Assembly (NCBI RefSeq): GCF_025145845.1
Contig: NZ_CP102253.1
Coordinates: 2,232,001 to 2,296,000, forward strand
DNA: 64,000 nucleotides
Source: Alistipes shahii WAL 8301
Lineage (GTDB): Bacteria; Bacteroidota; Bacteroidia; Bacteroidales; Rikenellaceae
Direction: 5' to 3'
Each line of letters begins with the position of its first letter. The stretch's first letter is position 1. The position numbers were made by a program, and so were the translations under genes. Under the pieces are notes generated by a model. That model was given only the letters and a program-made list of their open reading frames with translations, was not told the DNA's origin and ran no database searches. This document shows positions 8,352 to 16,080 of this stretch, one piece after another.

Positions 8352-10526
8352 ATGAAAAAACTATTGGCTTTTGCCGCATTATTTGCGGTGGTTGCGCTCA
8401 CATCGTGTAAATACGATGATGATGACCTTTGGAACAGCGTTCACGGATTGGAAAACCGTGTCGCAAAATTAGAGGAACTCTGCAAACAGATGAACACCAA
8501 TATTGCATCGTTGCAGACCATCGTAACAGCATTACAGAACAACGTCTATGTTACGGGGACTACACCTTTTATGCAAGACGGTAAAGAAATCGGTTATACA
8601 ATTACTTTCAGCAAAGGTAATCCTATTACCATTTATCACGGCAAGGACGGACAAAACGGTGAAGACGGTGAAGACGGGACAACACCCACCATCGGCGTAA
8701 AAAAAGATACTGATGGTGTCTATTATTGGACGTTGAACGGTGAATTTATTGTGGTTGATGGTGGGAAAATTAAAGCCGAGGGCAAAGACGGCACAAACGG
8801 AACCAACGGCACGACCCCGCAATTCAAGATCGAAAATGATTATTGGTTTATCTCCTACGACGACGGCGATACTTGGACACAGTTGGGCAAAGCCACAGGG
8901 GAAGATGGCAAGGATGGACAAGATGGTGTAGGTGGTGATTCGATGTTTTCAGGCGTGGATTATGAAACCAGCACGGACTATGTAATTTTCACTTTATCGA
9001 ACGGTACGCAAATCAAACTACCCACATGGTCGGCATTTGAAGCCTTACAGCGTCTTTGTAACGAAACGAATACCAATCTTTCAGCCTTACAGACGATTGT
9101 AACAGCACTCCAAAACAATGATTATATCACAAGTGTAGACCCGCTGACCGAGAACGGCAAGGTGGTAGGCTACACGATTAAGTTTGCCAAGAGTAACCCG
9201 ATTGTGATTTACAACGGTAAAGACGGTGCAGATGGAAACACTCCCGTTATCGGTGTGAAGAAAGACACGGACGGCATCTATTATTGGACGCTGGACGGAG
9301 AGTTTATCGTTGTGGACGGGCAGAAGATAAAAGCACAAGGGACAGACGGTAATAATGGTGCGGATGGTTCAGACGGTGTTACGCCTAAACTCGAAATTCG
9401 AGAGGGATATTGGTGGATTTCCTATGATAACGGAACGAATTGGACACAATTAGGCAAAGCCACGGGAGAGGACGGCAAGGATGCAGACAGCATTAAAATC
9501 ACGCAGGATGAGAACAATGTTTACTTTGAATTGGCAGATGGTACGGTAATCACGATTTCCAAAACGGGACAATCGGCAGACCCGAATATCATTCAATTTG
9601 AAGATGCATTAGTAAAGGCTATCTGTATTACTAATTGGGATAAAAATGAAGATGGAGCCCTGTCATACGAGGAAGCCGCTGCTGTAACAACAATTGGTAC
9701 AGAGTTCAGCGAAAAAGGGATATATGCATTTAATGAATTACAATATTTTACTGGCTTAACCTCAATTCCTAACGACGCATTTTTGAATTGTAACGAGTTG
9801 TTATCAATAAAATTACCCGATAATATTATTTCAATTAATGTAGCTGCTTTTCGAGGTTGCGCTTCTCTGAAAAAAATTCATATTCCTGCAAATGTAGAAT
9901 CTATTAAGTTGCAAGCGTTCTATGGTTGTATTTCATTGATTTCCATAGATATTCCTGCAAGTGTAAAAACTATTCAAGCTGGTGCATTCTCCAATTGTCG
10001 CAAACTGGCATCGGTTACCTTTGAAAAAGGCTCTCAACTCAAAACTATTGGAGAAATAATTCCTTCAAATATAACAAAAGGTGCATTTACTAATTGCACT
10101 TCATTGACTTTTATTGAAATTCCTGCAAGTGTAGAAACAATTGAAGCGGCTGCATTTAAGGGTTGCTCCTCTCTGACAACTATAACATTCGAGAAAGATT
10201 CACAGTTAAAAATCATTGGTGGGGGTCGTGATGCTAGTGCTTCTCCTGTTACTTATTATGGAGCTTTCTGCAGCTTAAAGAATCTTACGACCTTAGATAT
10301 GTCCGAATGTACCCAAGTAGAAGAAATCGGAGAAGGAGCATTTTCTAATAATTCTGAACTTCAAATATTTAGAATTGGGACCTCAATACCTCCTACATGC
10401 GATAACAATACATTCTATCATATAAACTCTAATTCTGTACTTAAAGTACCGTCAGGGTGTATTAACGCATACAAAGCCGCAAGTGGTTGGAAGAACTTTG
10501 CAAGCATTACAGGATTAGATGAATAA
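8352..10526 (+). CDS. Surface lipoprotein: duplicated DUF4988-like domains, Gly-rich linkers, BspA-type LRR
   Basis: The start at ATG 8352 gives 724 residues beginning with a lipoprotein signal ending in LTSC. After the cysteine comes KYDDDD, an acidic stretch like the Bacteroidetes surface-export signal, so the protein is probably displayed outside the cell. Residues about 25-205 and 218-385 are a tandem duplication of a coiled-coil start (LQTIVTALQNN), a DUF4988-like unit and collagen-like GxDG linkers (GKDGQNGEDG). The C-terminal third (about 445-715) is BspA/LRR_5-type leucine-rich repeats with the recurring pattern FxGCxSLxxIxIPxSVxxI. Such proteins are usually adhesins or binding proteins. 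An ORF extension to 8319 lacks a signal peptide. The gene sits behind the special promoter-leader module. Confidence 0.85.
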   Translation: MKKLLAFAALFAVVALTSCKYDDDDLWNSVHGLENRVAKLEELCKQMNTNIASLQTIVTALQNNVYVTGTTPFMQDGKEIGYTITFSKGNPITIYHGKDGQNGEDGEDGTTPTIGVKKDTDGVYYWTLNGEFIVVDGGKIKAEGKDGTNGTNGTTPQFKIENDYWFISYDDGDTWTQLGKATGEDGKDGQDGVGGDSMFSGVDYETSTDYVIFTLSNGTQIKLPTWSAFEALQRLCNETNTNLSALQTIVTALQNNDYITSVDPLTENGKVVGYTIKFAKSNPIVIYNGKDGADGNTPVIGVKKDTDGIYYWTLDGEFIVVDGQKIKAQGTDGNNGADGSDGVTPKLEIREGYWWISYDNGTNWTQLGKATGEDGKDADSIKITQDENNVYFELADGTVITISKTGQSADPNIIQFEDALVKAICITNWDKNEDGALSYEEAAAVTTIGTEFSEKGIYAFNELQYFTGLTSIPNDAFLNCNELLSIKLPDNIISINVAAFRGCASLKKIHIPANVESIKLQAFYGCISLISIDIPASVKTIQAGAFSNCRKLASVTFEKGSQLKTIGEIIPSNITKGAFTNCTSLTFIEIPASVETIEAAAFKGCSSLTTITFEKDSQLKIIGGGRDASASPVTYYGAFCSLKNLTTLDMSECTQVEEIGEGAFSNNSELQIFRIGTSIPPTCDNNTFYHINSNSVLKVPSGCINAYKAASGWKNFASITGLDE

Positions 10527-10584
10527 ATGTTAAACATTAGTCTGCGATACTTCGGTATTACAAAGGTGTATTATTCAATTTGAT

Positions 10585-10776
10585 ATGATTCAGTCATTTA
10601 AGATGGTCTTTGAGGCCAACCGTATTTCAACTCAAAAAATTAGAGAAATCATTGAAGAATTAACAGAATTGGGAGTATATGATTCTAAAACAGGCATGGT
10701 TTCGTATGACAATGATGATAAAGTTTTAGAGCAAAAGATAATTGCAATTCTTGATAATATAGTTCAAAACCATTGA
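10585..10776 (+). CDS. Small helical hypothetical protein
   Basis: A 63-residue ORF 58 bases after the lipoprotein gene, on the same strand. It is almost entirely predicted helix (IREIIEELTELGVYD, KVLEQKIIAILDNIV) and lacks signal or membrane segments. A large hairpin terminator follows at 10788, so it may be the last gene of the lipoprotein transcript. No family was recognised. Its codon use is AT-rich like the LRR part of the lipoprotein. Confidence 0.5.
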   Translation: MIQSFKMVFEANRISTQKIREIIEELTELGVYDSKTGMVSYDNDDKVLEQKIIAILDNIVQNH

Positions 10777-10787
10777 TTGCTATTTTT

Positions 10788-10845
10788 AGGACAGACTTGT
10801 GCAAAAGGGTTAATATATAGACCCTCTGCCCAAGTTTGTCCTTTC
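10788..10845 (+). terminator. Long hairpin terminator
   Basis: A 12-bp arm, AGGACAGACTTG at 10788-10799, pairs with CAAGTTTGTCCT at 10831-10842, with an inner GGGT/ACCC pairing and TTTCT after the stem. Confidence 0.7.
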
Positions 10846-10927
10846 TATATCACTTGCATATTTCATAAATTTTTCGTATATTTACATCATAATCAAAGAT
10901 TTAATAACACTATAAATTTTAGCTAAA

Positions 10928-11389
10928 ATGTATAAAACACCAAAAATTGATTGAGAGGCAAAGACGGAAACTGTCGATGATATTCAGTACTCCTATGTTG
11001 CCAAATCCGTAACTTACGCACGGGATTGTAATGTCTGCCTATTTGTAGGACGCAAAACAGCAGAACCTACACCATTGAAATTCACTTATTATTTAGAACT
11101 CGACATCGCCCCTGAAAAGGATATGTCAATTTGATTCCGCAAACGAGGGCAGGACATAGCAGGATTCTCCTTTCGGTTAGACCCGCAAGATTGAAAAGCA
11201 GGGATTCTCGTGCTTCCATGATCCAACCTTATAACATTTCCCAAGTCCAATCACACCCTCAATTTGTTTGAAACCCATATCAAGAGCGATACAGTCGTAT
11301 TTAGTTACACATCGACGGAGGGGAAACCGAGTTCTTTCAAATTCCCGCTGACTGGATTCAAAGAAAAGTATTTAGAGCAGTTTATATAA
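10928..11389 (+). pseudogene. 153-codon ORF with four in-frame TGA codons, all in Trp-like positions
   Basis: From ATG 10928 to TAA 11387-11389 one frame runs 153 codons with no TAA, TAG or frameshift and four TGA: 10952 (codon 9, KID-stop-EAK), 11132 (69, MSI-stop-FRK), 11192 (89, PQD-stop-KAG) and 11219 (98, VLP-stop-SNL). No TGG occurs in the frame, so every probable Trp is TGA. It has its own weak upstream -7-like box (TATATTTA, 10877-10884) and an intrinsic terminator just after the stop. The predicted protein is soluble and beta-rich and was not recognised. Under the standard code it is dead after eight residues. The clean frame argues for TGA read as Trp, in this cell or in the source. 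Confidence 0.6.
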
Positions 11390-11395
11390 AAGATA

Positions 11396-11428
11396 TATCC
11401 TCGGCCATACGGTCGGGGATTTTTCTTT
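11396..11428 (+). terminator. Intrinsic terminator after the TGA-containing ORF
   Basis: An imperfect stem with CTCGGCC and GGTCGGGG arms around ATAC is followed by TTTTTCTTT, just past the stop at 11389. Confidence 0.65.
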
Positions 11429-11668
11429 ATAGCAATCAAAGCTACTGAAAATTGCTGAAAACAGACGAACGGCGAGAGGGGAAAATTTTTCGCCGATTTT
11501 TTAGTATCTAATGATGGCTTTTATCTATGTATCTATAAGATATACAGCTAATTCACCTATTTATTAATCAATCATGGTTTCTGTAACTGTGTAAACCAAC
11601 GTGTAAACCGCAGAGCATTCGTGTTTGTAAATTACTGTATAATAGCAATTTATTTATTTTGAGGAACG
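11429..11668. other. Non-coding flank with direct repeats left of the first att copy
   Basis: About 240 AT-rich bases with no gene. A tandem GTGTAAACC motif near 11590-11609, seventy bases left of the att repeat, looks like integrase arm-type binding sites. Confidence 0.4.
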
Positions 11669-11721
11669 TCTGGGGGGCGTGTGGTCGCTGGTTCGAATCC
11701 AGTCACCCCGACTGATGGAAA
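11669..11721 (+). repeat. Attachment-site repeat, copy 1 (tRNA 3' end)
   Basis: This 53-bp sequence is identical to 25070-25122. It contains a T-arm (GGTTCGAATCC) and a 3' acceptor strand (CACCCCG) but no matching 5' tRNA half upstream. That is the expected footprint of tyrosine-recombinase integration into a tRNA gene. The two copies bound a 13.4-kb segment. Confidence 0.85.
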
Positions 11722-11760
11722 ATCCTTGATATTCAATCGAATATCAAGGATTTTTCTTTT
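11722..11760 (+). terminator. Intrinsic terminator after att copy 1
   Basis: The hairpin TCCTTGATATTC / GAATATCAAGGA is followed by TTTTTCTTTT, directly after the tRNA 3' end. It probably belongs to the tRNA-derived att sequence. Confidence 0.8.
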
Positions 11761-11924
11761 GTGATGTATGGCCGGAAAAATGGCGGTGGTACACAAGTGG
11801 TACATAAATGGTCGCTATTCGAAAAATTTCACTATCCACCATCAAACTTTGATTTCTATGAATCACAGTATTTTAAGTCGCGTATATGAGTAAAAGGGAT
11901 AGTTAATCTATTTAGCTATTGTTG
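11761..11924. other. Element end with integrase arm-like repeats
   Basis: About 160 bases without a gene. The tandem words GGTACACAA and GGTACATAA near 11790-11808 resemble the GTGGAACAC pair near 24940-24962, just left of att copy 2. This fits the two ends of one element. Confidence 0.4.
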
Positions 11925-11964
11925 AAAAAAATGCGAGGCCTTAAAAAAGGCCTCGCATTTTTTT
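11925..11964 (-). terminator. Terminator of the SecB-like/HEPN operon
   Basis: A perfect stem, AATGCGAGGCCTT / AAGGCCTCGCATT, is flanked by A and T runs, so it can terminate in both directions. It overlaps the end of the SecB-like gene. Confidence 0.85.
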
Positions 11965-12385
11965 ATTTAGACAAAGTATTGTTTTTTAGTTGCCCTGCCA
12001 ATTTGCTGAGATTTAATGTTGGCAACATAATAGGATTAGTCAAGCCCGATAATGTAGATAAGGTAGCTATATATGCTCTAATATAAGGGAATAATATAGC
12101 AGGTGCATTAACATAGAAATAGTTATCTAATTCTGTATTATTACATTCTTTATCAAATTCATAACGAGCAACAGCCTCCGTTGTAACTTTTATAGATTTA
12201 TCTTTATTTGTTATTGAGACTTTCATATACAATGTGAACGCGCATTCTTTGACAAAATGCTCTCCATTTAGGTCTATTTTTAATGACATTTCTGGAGAAA
12301 TAATAGATTCCCCTTTTATATCAATCGTTGATTTGCGGATTGTAAATCCGTTAAAACGAAATTTAGCAATTGATGTGTTATCCAT
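11963..12385 (-). CDS. SecB-like chaperone
   Basis: This 140-residue protein has the SecB-family layout. An N-terminal beta-rich half ends in ECAFTLYMKVSI, and the C-terminal half carries the hallmark segment APAILFPYIRAYIATLSTLSG followed by a Pro-rich LPTLNL tail. Housekeeping SecB is uncommon in Bacteroidetes, whereas SecB-like proteins occur as the chaperone of toxin-antitoxin-chaperone systems. It is the last gene of a three-gene minus-strand unit, separated by 2 bases from the unknown 134-residue protein and downstream of a HEPN-like gene. A role in stabilising the middle protein as an antitoxin is an inference from this arrangement. Confidence 0.75.
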   Translation of the reverse strand: MDNTSIAKFRFNGFTIRKSTIDIKGESIISPEMSLKIDLNGEHFVKECAFTLYMKVSITNKDKSIKVTTEAVARYEFDKECNNTELDNYFYVNAPAILFPYIRAYIATLSTLSGLTNPIMLPTLNLSKLAGQLKNNTLSK

Positions 12386-12387
12386 AA

Positions 12388-12792
12388 TTAGGCTGCTAAT
12401 GCATAGGATGATATTAGTTCTGTATAATCATTCTTTGAGATTTCATTAAATTGAGGAATATCTAAGATATCGTAATTAAACCTCATTTCAGAATCTTCTG
12501 TTGTATTTATAGAAGTCAGACGGAGAACGACCTCTTTTTCGTTAATAGATATATATGGTACTGCTTGTGTGAATAAAATGTCGTAAATACCAAATTTCTT
12601 ACCTATTTCCTCTATTAAATCCTTTTCTAAAGAATGGAATAGTGGATTGTTTTCATATGTGTAGGTAGGTTCTACGATTATAGTATGATAATCTATTGCT
12701 TTTTCGTAGACATAAGTTAGATTAATATCTTTTACTAAATCTCTTATATCAATGAGCTTTTTACTTATATATGTTTTGATAACCTCAATCAT
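12388..12792 (-). CDS. Unknown 134-residue protein, candidate antitoxin
   Basis: The protein is soluble and acidic, with an N-terminal helix (IEVIKTYISKKLIDIRDLV) and a mixed alpha-beta remainder. No nucleotidyltransferase GSxARG motif is visible, so it is not an ordinary MNT partner of HEPN. Two bases separate it from the SecB-like gene and four from the HEPN-like gene, so all three are co-transcribed and probably coupled. Its position between a toxin-like and a chaperone-like gene suggests an antitoxin or client. That is inference only; no family was recognised. Confidence 0.6.
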   Translation of the reverse strand: MIEVIKTYISKKLIDIRDLVKDINLTYVYEKAIDYHTIIVEPTYTYENNPLFHSLEKDLIEEIGKKFGIYDILFTQAVPYISINEKEVVLRLTSINTTEDSEMRFNYDILDIPQFNEISKNDYTELISSYALAA

Positions 12793-12796
12793 GTTG

Positions 12797-13168
12797 TTAA
12801 ACTAATGTGTTAAGAATTTCTTTTGTCATTTTTTGTGCCTCAGTCGCTTCTATTTGCGAAATAGGGTGATTTTGATAATCTGCTTTTTTTCGCAATCGCT
12901 TTAAACTACACATTAAATGTCTGTATTTAATAGTATCTGTAACGCAATTTTCTGTTGAGAAAATAACAAAATTATGAGTGTCGGTTTGCTGTTTTTTAAC
13001 TTCTTGGTCTTGCTGGTCATAAGAAAGCCCGCCAGATTCCATTAATTTTCGTTTAGAAAGTTGTAAACTTGCATAATAGGAACAGTGGATTGATGATGCA
13101 TACATAGCATTCGCAATTAGTAATTCTGCAGCCTTTAGATTCTCTTGGGCTTTTGCAAAAATATACAT
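12797..13168 (-). CDS. HEPN-domain-like protein
   Basis: The 123 residues begin with AQENLKAAELLI and YASSIHCSYYASLQLSKRKL, the two-helix pattern of HEPN proteins (YxxCYYAxxxLxKALL type). A second helical pair ends in LRKKADYQNHPIS, resembling the R-x2-ADY stretch of the PF05168/UPF0332 type. Many HEPN proteins are RNases acting as toxins in abortive infection or toxin-antitoxin systems. I cannot verify an intact Rx4-6H motif, so catalysis is uncertain. A strong -7 box lies just upstream at 13197-13204, making this the first gene of the HEPN/unknown/SecB-like unit. Confidence 0.65.
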   Translation of the reverse strand: MYIFAKAQENLKAAELLIANAMYASSIHCSYYASLQLSKRKLMESGGLSYDQQDQEVKKQQTDTHNFVIFSTENCVTDTIKYRHLMCSLKRLRKKADYQNHPISQIEATEAQKMTKEILNTLV

Positions 13169-13196
13169 CTTCTTTAAGAATTTCTCAAATAGAAGG

Positions 13197-13204
13197 CAAA
13201 TATA
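13197..13204 (-). promoter_or_regulatory. -7 box (TATATTTG) of the HEPN/SecB-like operon
   Basis: CAAATATA on the plus strand reads TATATTTG toward the HEPN-like ATG at 13168, giving a leader of about 20 bases. Confidence 0.65.
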
Positions 13205-13262
13205 ATAACAAAAATTGGAATTTGTACATCATCAATGATATTTATTGATCTTTACAATATTG

Positions 13263-13655
13263 TTACTTTGCCGATGTCCCGATCAGCAACAGTATCGAAT
13301 AGTCGGTTTCCGCCAGTTTTGCATCCGTACCGCAACCCCAGACGATATTTACCTGCGGGGCAAATTCGTGGATGACGGTTAAGAGGCTGCATAGGTCGTC
13401 GAAACTAATTTCCGATGCGGGATGATAGCTTACTTTTACAATCACGTCGAGGTCAGCTCCTGTGTGTAGGGCTTCCAATTCGGTGCGGAGTCGCTCCGCC
13501 AAGACGGGCATTGCACCCTCGACCGTAATTAGGGCACAAGATGCCTCGCTATTCAAAATGCGGTCGAAATCGTTCCGGACGATTTGCACCATGTCGTCTT
13601 CCGATGCGCTGAATTGGGTGTCGAGATAGTGTCTGATTTCTTCTTTGGTTTTCAT
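13263..13655 (-). CDS. Small protein resembling the FtsZ C-terminal domain
   Basis: I chose the ATG at 13655 (MKTKEEIRHYL), giving 130 residues; the longer ORF adds an unlikely leader. The region SCALITVEGAMPVLAERLRTEL, then PQVNIVWGCGTDAKLAETDYSILLLIGT, resembles the alpha-beta C-terminal domain of FtsZ (NIIFG-type strand), but the GTPase domain is absent. The match is from pattern memory and moderate at best. It is the last gene in the minus-strand run from 16875, after a 328-base gap. The gap could hold a separate promoter. Confidence 0.5.
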   Translation of the reverse strand: MKTKEEIRHYLDTQFSASEDDMVQIVRNDFDRILNSEASCALITVEGAMPVLAERLRTELEALHTGADLDVIVKVSYHPASEISFDDLCSLLTVIHEFAPQVNIVWGCGTDAKLAETDYSILLLIGTSAK

Positions 13656-13983
13656 GTGATTTTGTTTTTGGGTAATACATTCTGGCTGTGAATACGCAGG
13701 TCGATTCAGCCGATATGTACTGGAGACCATCATTGCGGCTTGCTTATTTAAGCCCTATACATTGGCTCGAAACAGGTGGTTAATGAATTTTATCGAGTCC
13801 CCGACTACATGAGCCGTAATCGCATCGCAGTATCTTCTGTCGGGATTTAACAAAGCGACCTGCCGGGTTGCGGCAGGTCGGGACAACTAAGAATGGTCGG
13901 GATAAAGACTCGGAAAGGATGTGGATAACAACTTATAACTATGTGCTTTATCCTCGACCGGAATTATATACGAGAAATTAATT
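13656..13983. other. Gap between 13263-13655 and 13984-14733
   Basis: About 330 bases. A GC-rich inverted repeat, GACCTGCCG / CGGCAGGTC (13857-13879), could terminate the upstream transcript. No ORF is convincing. Confidence 0.4.
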
Positions 13984-14733
13984 TTATTCCCAATTGCCAA
14001 TATCATTATCGGCTTCATCTGTCGAGCCGAATTTGATGCCGGGATAACGGTCGGAAACATTTACTTCTTCATCAATTAGATTGATTATTTCCTGCTGGTA
14101 TTTAATCGTATCGAGGAAGAGTTTGTAGGGGGCACGAACTTCTATGAAAGGGCCGGTACGATTAGAGGATGTCTTGGTAAATCCGGTTTCCAAGATAAAC
14201 TCGTTGTCGGAATTGGGAATGTAACGGAGTTGCTCGATGTCGCATCTTAATTCGGTTGGATTTGCATGAAGAAATCTCTCCAATTCGTCGAAATCTTCGG
14301 CATAACGCTGATATTCGGCTCTGAACGCACGCTGAGCGGTGCGGACATCCTTGATGCGTTCGATGACCTGTGCTTTGCGTTCTTTTAATTCGTTTTCAAA
14401 ATGGATAGGTGTTGATATTTGGGGACTCATAGTACTTATTGCAGCAAATAGAATCGGCAATAGAGAGATGATTAATCCTGCTATTGCTCTGCCCTTGGGG
14501 TTAATGCGGAGGCCTATAATAGAAAATATTAGTCCCAATAACCATAAATTCCCTATTAAGACTGGTAAAATAAGTGTGAAAAACAGACTCTTATCGTTTA
14601 ATGAATTTATGATGTACCCTTCGAAAGAAAATAATATGAACGACATAAGGACTAATACAAGTCCGGCTGTTCCAATGCGATTATTTTGTATTTGAGTCTG
14701 TTCATTATTGTCTGAGCTAATAGTTGTATTCAT
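13984..14733 (-). CDS. Membrane protein with pilin-like/periplasmic C-terminal region
   Basis: The 249-residue protein has about three hydrophobic segments (residues 22-45, 50-72, 84-102). After a membrane-spanning stretch, a soluble part begins ENELKERKAQVIERIKDVRTAQRAFRAEYQRYAEDFDELERFL. That pattern matches a common but poorly described Bacteroidetes family that resembles the pilin-like soluble domain, with helices pairing to a small beta-sheet. The soluble part is probably periplasmic. The first half resembles DUF4190-type membrane helices also present in the two preceding genes of the operon. No catalytic motif is visible. Confidence 0.65.
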   Translation of the reverse strand: MNTTISSDNNEQTQIQNNRIGTAGLVLVLMSFILFSFEGYIINSLNDKSLFFTLILPVLIGNLWLLGLIFSIIGLRINPKGRAIAGLIISLLPILFAAISTMSPQISTPIHFENELKERKAQVIERIKDVRTAQRAFRAEYQRYAEDFDELERFLHANPTELRCDIEQLRYIPNSDNEFILETGFTKTSSNRTGPFIEVRAPYKLFLDTIKYQQEIINLIDEEVNVSDRYPGIKFGSTDEADNDIGNWE

Positions 14734-14788
14734 GGGAAAAGATTATAAGTTGAACGTAAGAACGCTGCGGCATACACTAAAGGTGCTA

Positions 14789-15070
14789 TTAATATTCTTC
14801 ATGAGAGAGGTAATAATAGACAAAACAAGAGCCGATTAAGAATAGTAACAACATGACTGATGAAATAATTATTCCTGCCGTTGTTAGTTTCGTTTGACGA
14901 TAAGTTGCTCCAATGCAGGAAATAATAAGGGATGCTGGCGATATGACACCACTTCCAAGAATTGAAAAAAGAGATAGTATAAATCCTAATTTACCCATGT
15001 TATACATTGCTTTTTCTGTCGCTTGGGTTGATGTTAAATTTGCTGAAATATTGTTTGTGATTCTTTGCAT
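14789..15070 (-). CDS. Small membrane protein, DUF4190-like
   Basis: I chose the start at 15070 (MQRITNNISA), giving 93 residues; the longer ORF reads back into the preceding gene. It has two or three hydrophobic helices (GFILSLFSILGSGVISPASLIISCIGA, LTTAGIIISSVMLLLFLIGSCFVYYYL) with a short polar loop. The pattern resembles DUF4190 membrane proteins, which often accompany zinc-ribbon or secretion-related proteins. It lies 20 bases after the zinc-ribbon gene and is co-directional, so likely in the same operon. Confidence 0.65.
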   Translation of the reverse strand: MQRITNNISANLTSTQATEKAMYNMGKLGFILSLFSILGSGVISPASLIISCIGATYRQTKLTTAGIIISSVMLLLFLIGSCFVYYYLSHEEY

Positions 15071-15090
15071 ATAGTTAATTTTTTTATATA

Positions 15091-15678
15091 TTACAATAAA
15101 ATTGAGGCTATACCGGCAAGGGTTCCGACCAGTGCAACTAAAATAATCAGGTCGATTATTGAAATGATAAAGCCCGTAATCGCTAAGCCTCGCGGGCTTT
15201 TGAATATGCCGATGAAAGACAGTATGAATCCCAGAAACCAAACCACCCAGCCTACTCCCGGGAACCATGATAGAATCAGGGCGATAAGAGATAAAACGAA
15301 TCCGGCGGTTCCTGTCCCGTTAGATTGACGAACGGGCTGCTGAATGATGATCGTCTGGTTATGATCTGTCGGTGATGTGGTTCTCGGATTCGTGGTCGGG
15401 CAGATTGGATGCCCGCATTTTAGGCACGACGGGGCGTAACGGGATATTTCCGTCCCGCAGGCCGGGCAATGAATCAATAGCGGTTCTGGTTGTGAGGTTT
15501 CGACTGTCGGCAATTCATCCGGTGCCTGCGGAACTTGGGACGGAGCAGTGGGCGAAATAGGCTTTTTACGCAAGTATCGAAACGTGAAAACGAATAAAAG
15601 AATGATGATGATTGTAAATACAATGCCGCTCACTCCACCGAGGTATTCCTGCCATACAGGTGAGTAAAATTCTTCCAT
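15091..15678 (-). CDS. Zinc-ribbon membrane protein
   Basis: I chose the start at 15678 (MEEFYSPVWQEYL), 195 residues. One N-terminal membrane helix (about 12-33) leads to a Pro-rich linker, then a zinc ribbon (CPACGTEISRYAPSCLKCG, about residues 73-91), another low-complexity linker and a C-terminal pair or trio of helices of DUF4190 type (GTGTAGFVLSLIALILSWFPGVG). Such zinc-ribbon plus DUF4190 proteins are widespread with unknown roles. It sits in a seven-gene operon with other small membrane proteins. Confidence 0.75.
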   Translation of the reverse strand: MEEFYSPVWQEYLGGVSGIVFTIIIILLFVFTFRYLRKKPISPTAPSQVPQAPDELPTVETSQPEPLLIHCPACGTEISRYAPSCLKCGHPICPTTNPRTTSPTDHNQTIIIQQPVRQSNGTGTAGFVLSLIALILSWFPGVGWVVWFLGFILSFIGIFKSPRGLAITGFIISIIDLIILVALVGTLAGIASILL

Positions 15679-15707
15679 AATTTTATTATTAGATAGTAAA
15701 GGTAGTG

Positions 15708-16043
15708 TTACATGGTTGTTTTTCTCCAAAGCGAAGTCGGGGTTTCTTCTCCGTTCATGTTTGTAGACGTAACTTCTCCGATCTTTTCAATCTGCAAATC
15801 CCTGCTGTTGTGACCGAGATAGATGCCTATACGGTTTGCGATGATTACATTACGATTCCGGATGTCGCCTTCGTCCGCATGTGCGATCAGCATACGTTCG
15901 TAATAGTCTCTGAAATCCTGCGGAAAAGGATTGGTGATCCGGTGCGAGTCAAAGGTAGGTTCGGCAATGTTCTCGTAAATGTACTTGTGCAGCGCATCGT
16001 TACCTAATTCTTTGAGGATCACATAAGCAGTAATTCTTGTCAT
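15708..16043 (-). CDS. Hypothetical protein
   Basis: The 111-residue protein is soluble, with an N-terminal helical half (MTRITAYVILKELGNDALHKYIYENI) and a polar C-terminus. No signal, membrane segment or known motif is seen. The stretch NPFPQDFRDYYERMLIAHADEGDIRNRNVI could be a small helical domain. It lies 29 bases before the zinc-ribbon gene and 37 bases after the preceding membrane protein, so it belongs to the operon read from 16875. Confidence 0.6.
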   Translation of the reverse strand: MTRITAYVILKELGNDALHKYIYENIAEPTFDSHRITNPFPQDFRDYYERMLIAHADEGDIRNRNVIIANRIGIYLGHNSRDLQIEKIGEVTSTNMNGEETPTSLWRKTTM

Positions 16044-16080
16044 GGTAATAACCGTTTATTTATCAATCTTGAGGATAATT

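Noticed and set aside
10928..11389. In-frame TGA codons as selenocysteine
   Set aside because: Four TGA codons in one short protein with Trp-like contexts and no obvious selenocysteine-insertion hairpin after each one; selenoprotein genes rarely have this pattern.
11669..11721. Functional tRNA gene at the repeats
   Set aside because: Only the T-arm and 3' acceptor strand are present at 11669 and 25070; no 5' acceptor strand, D-arm or anticodon arm lies upstream of either copy.
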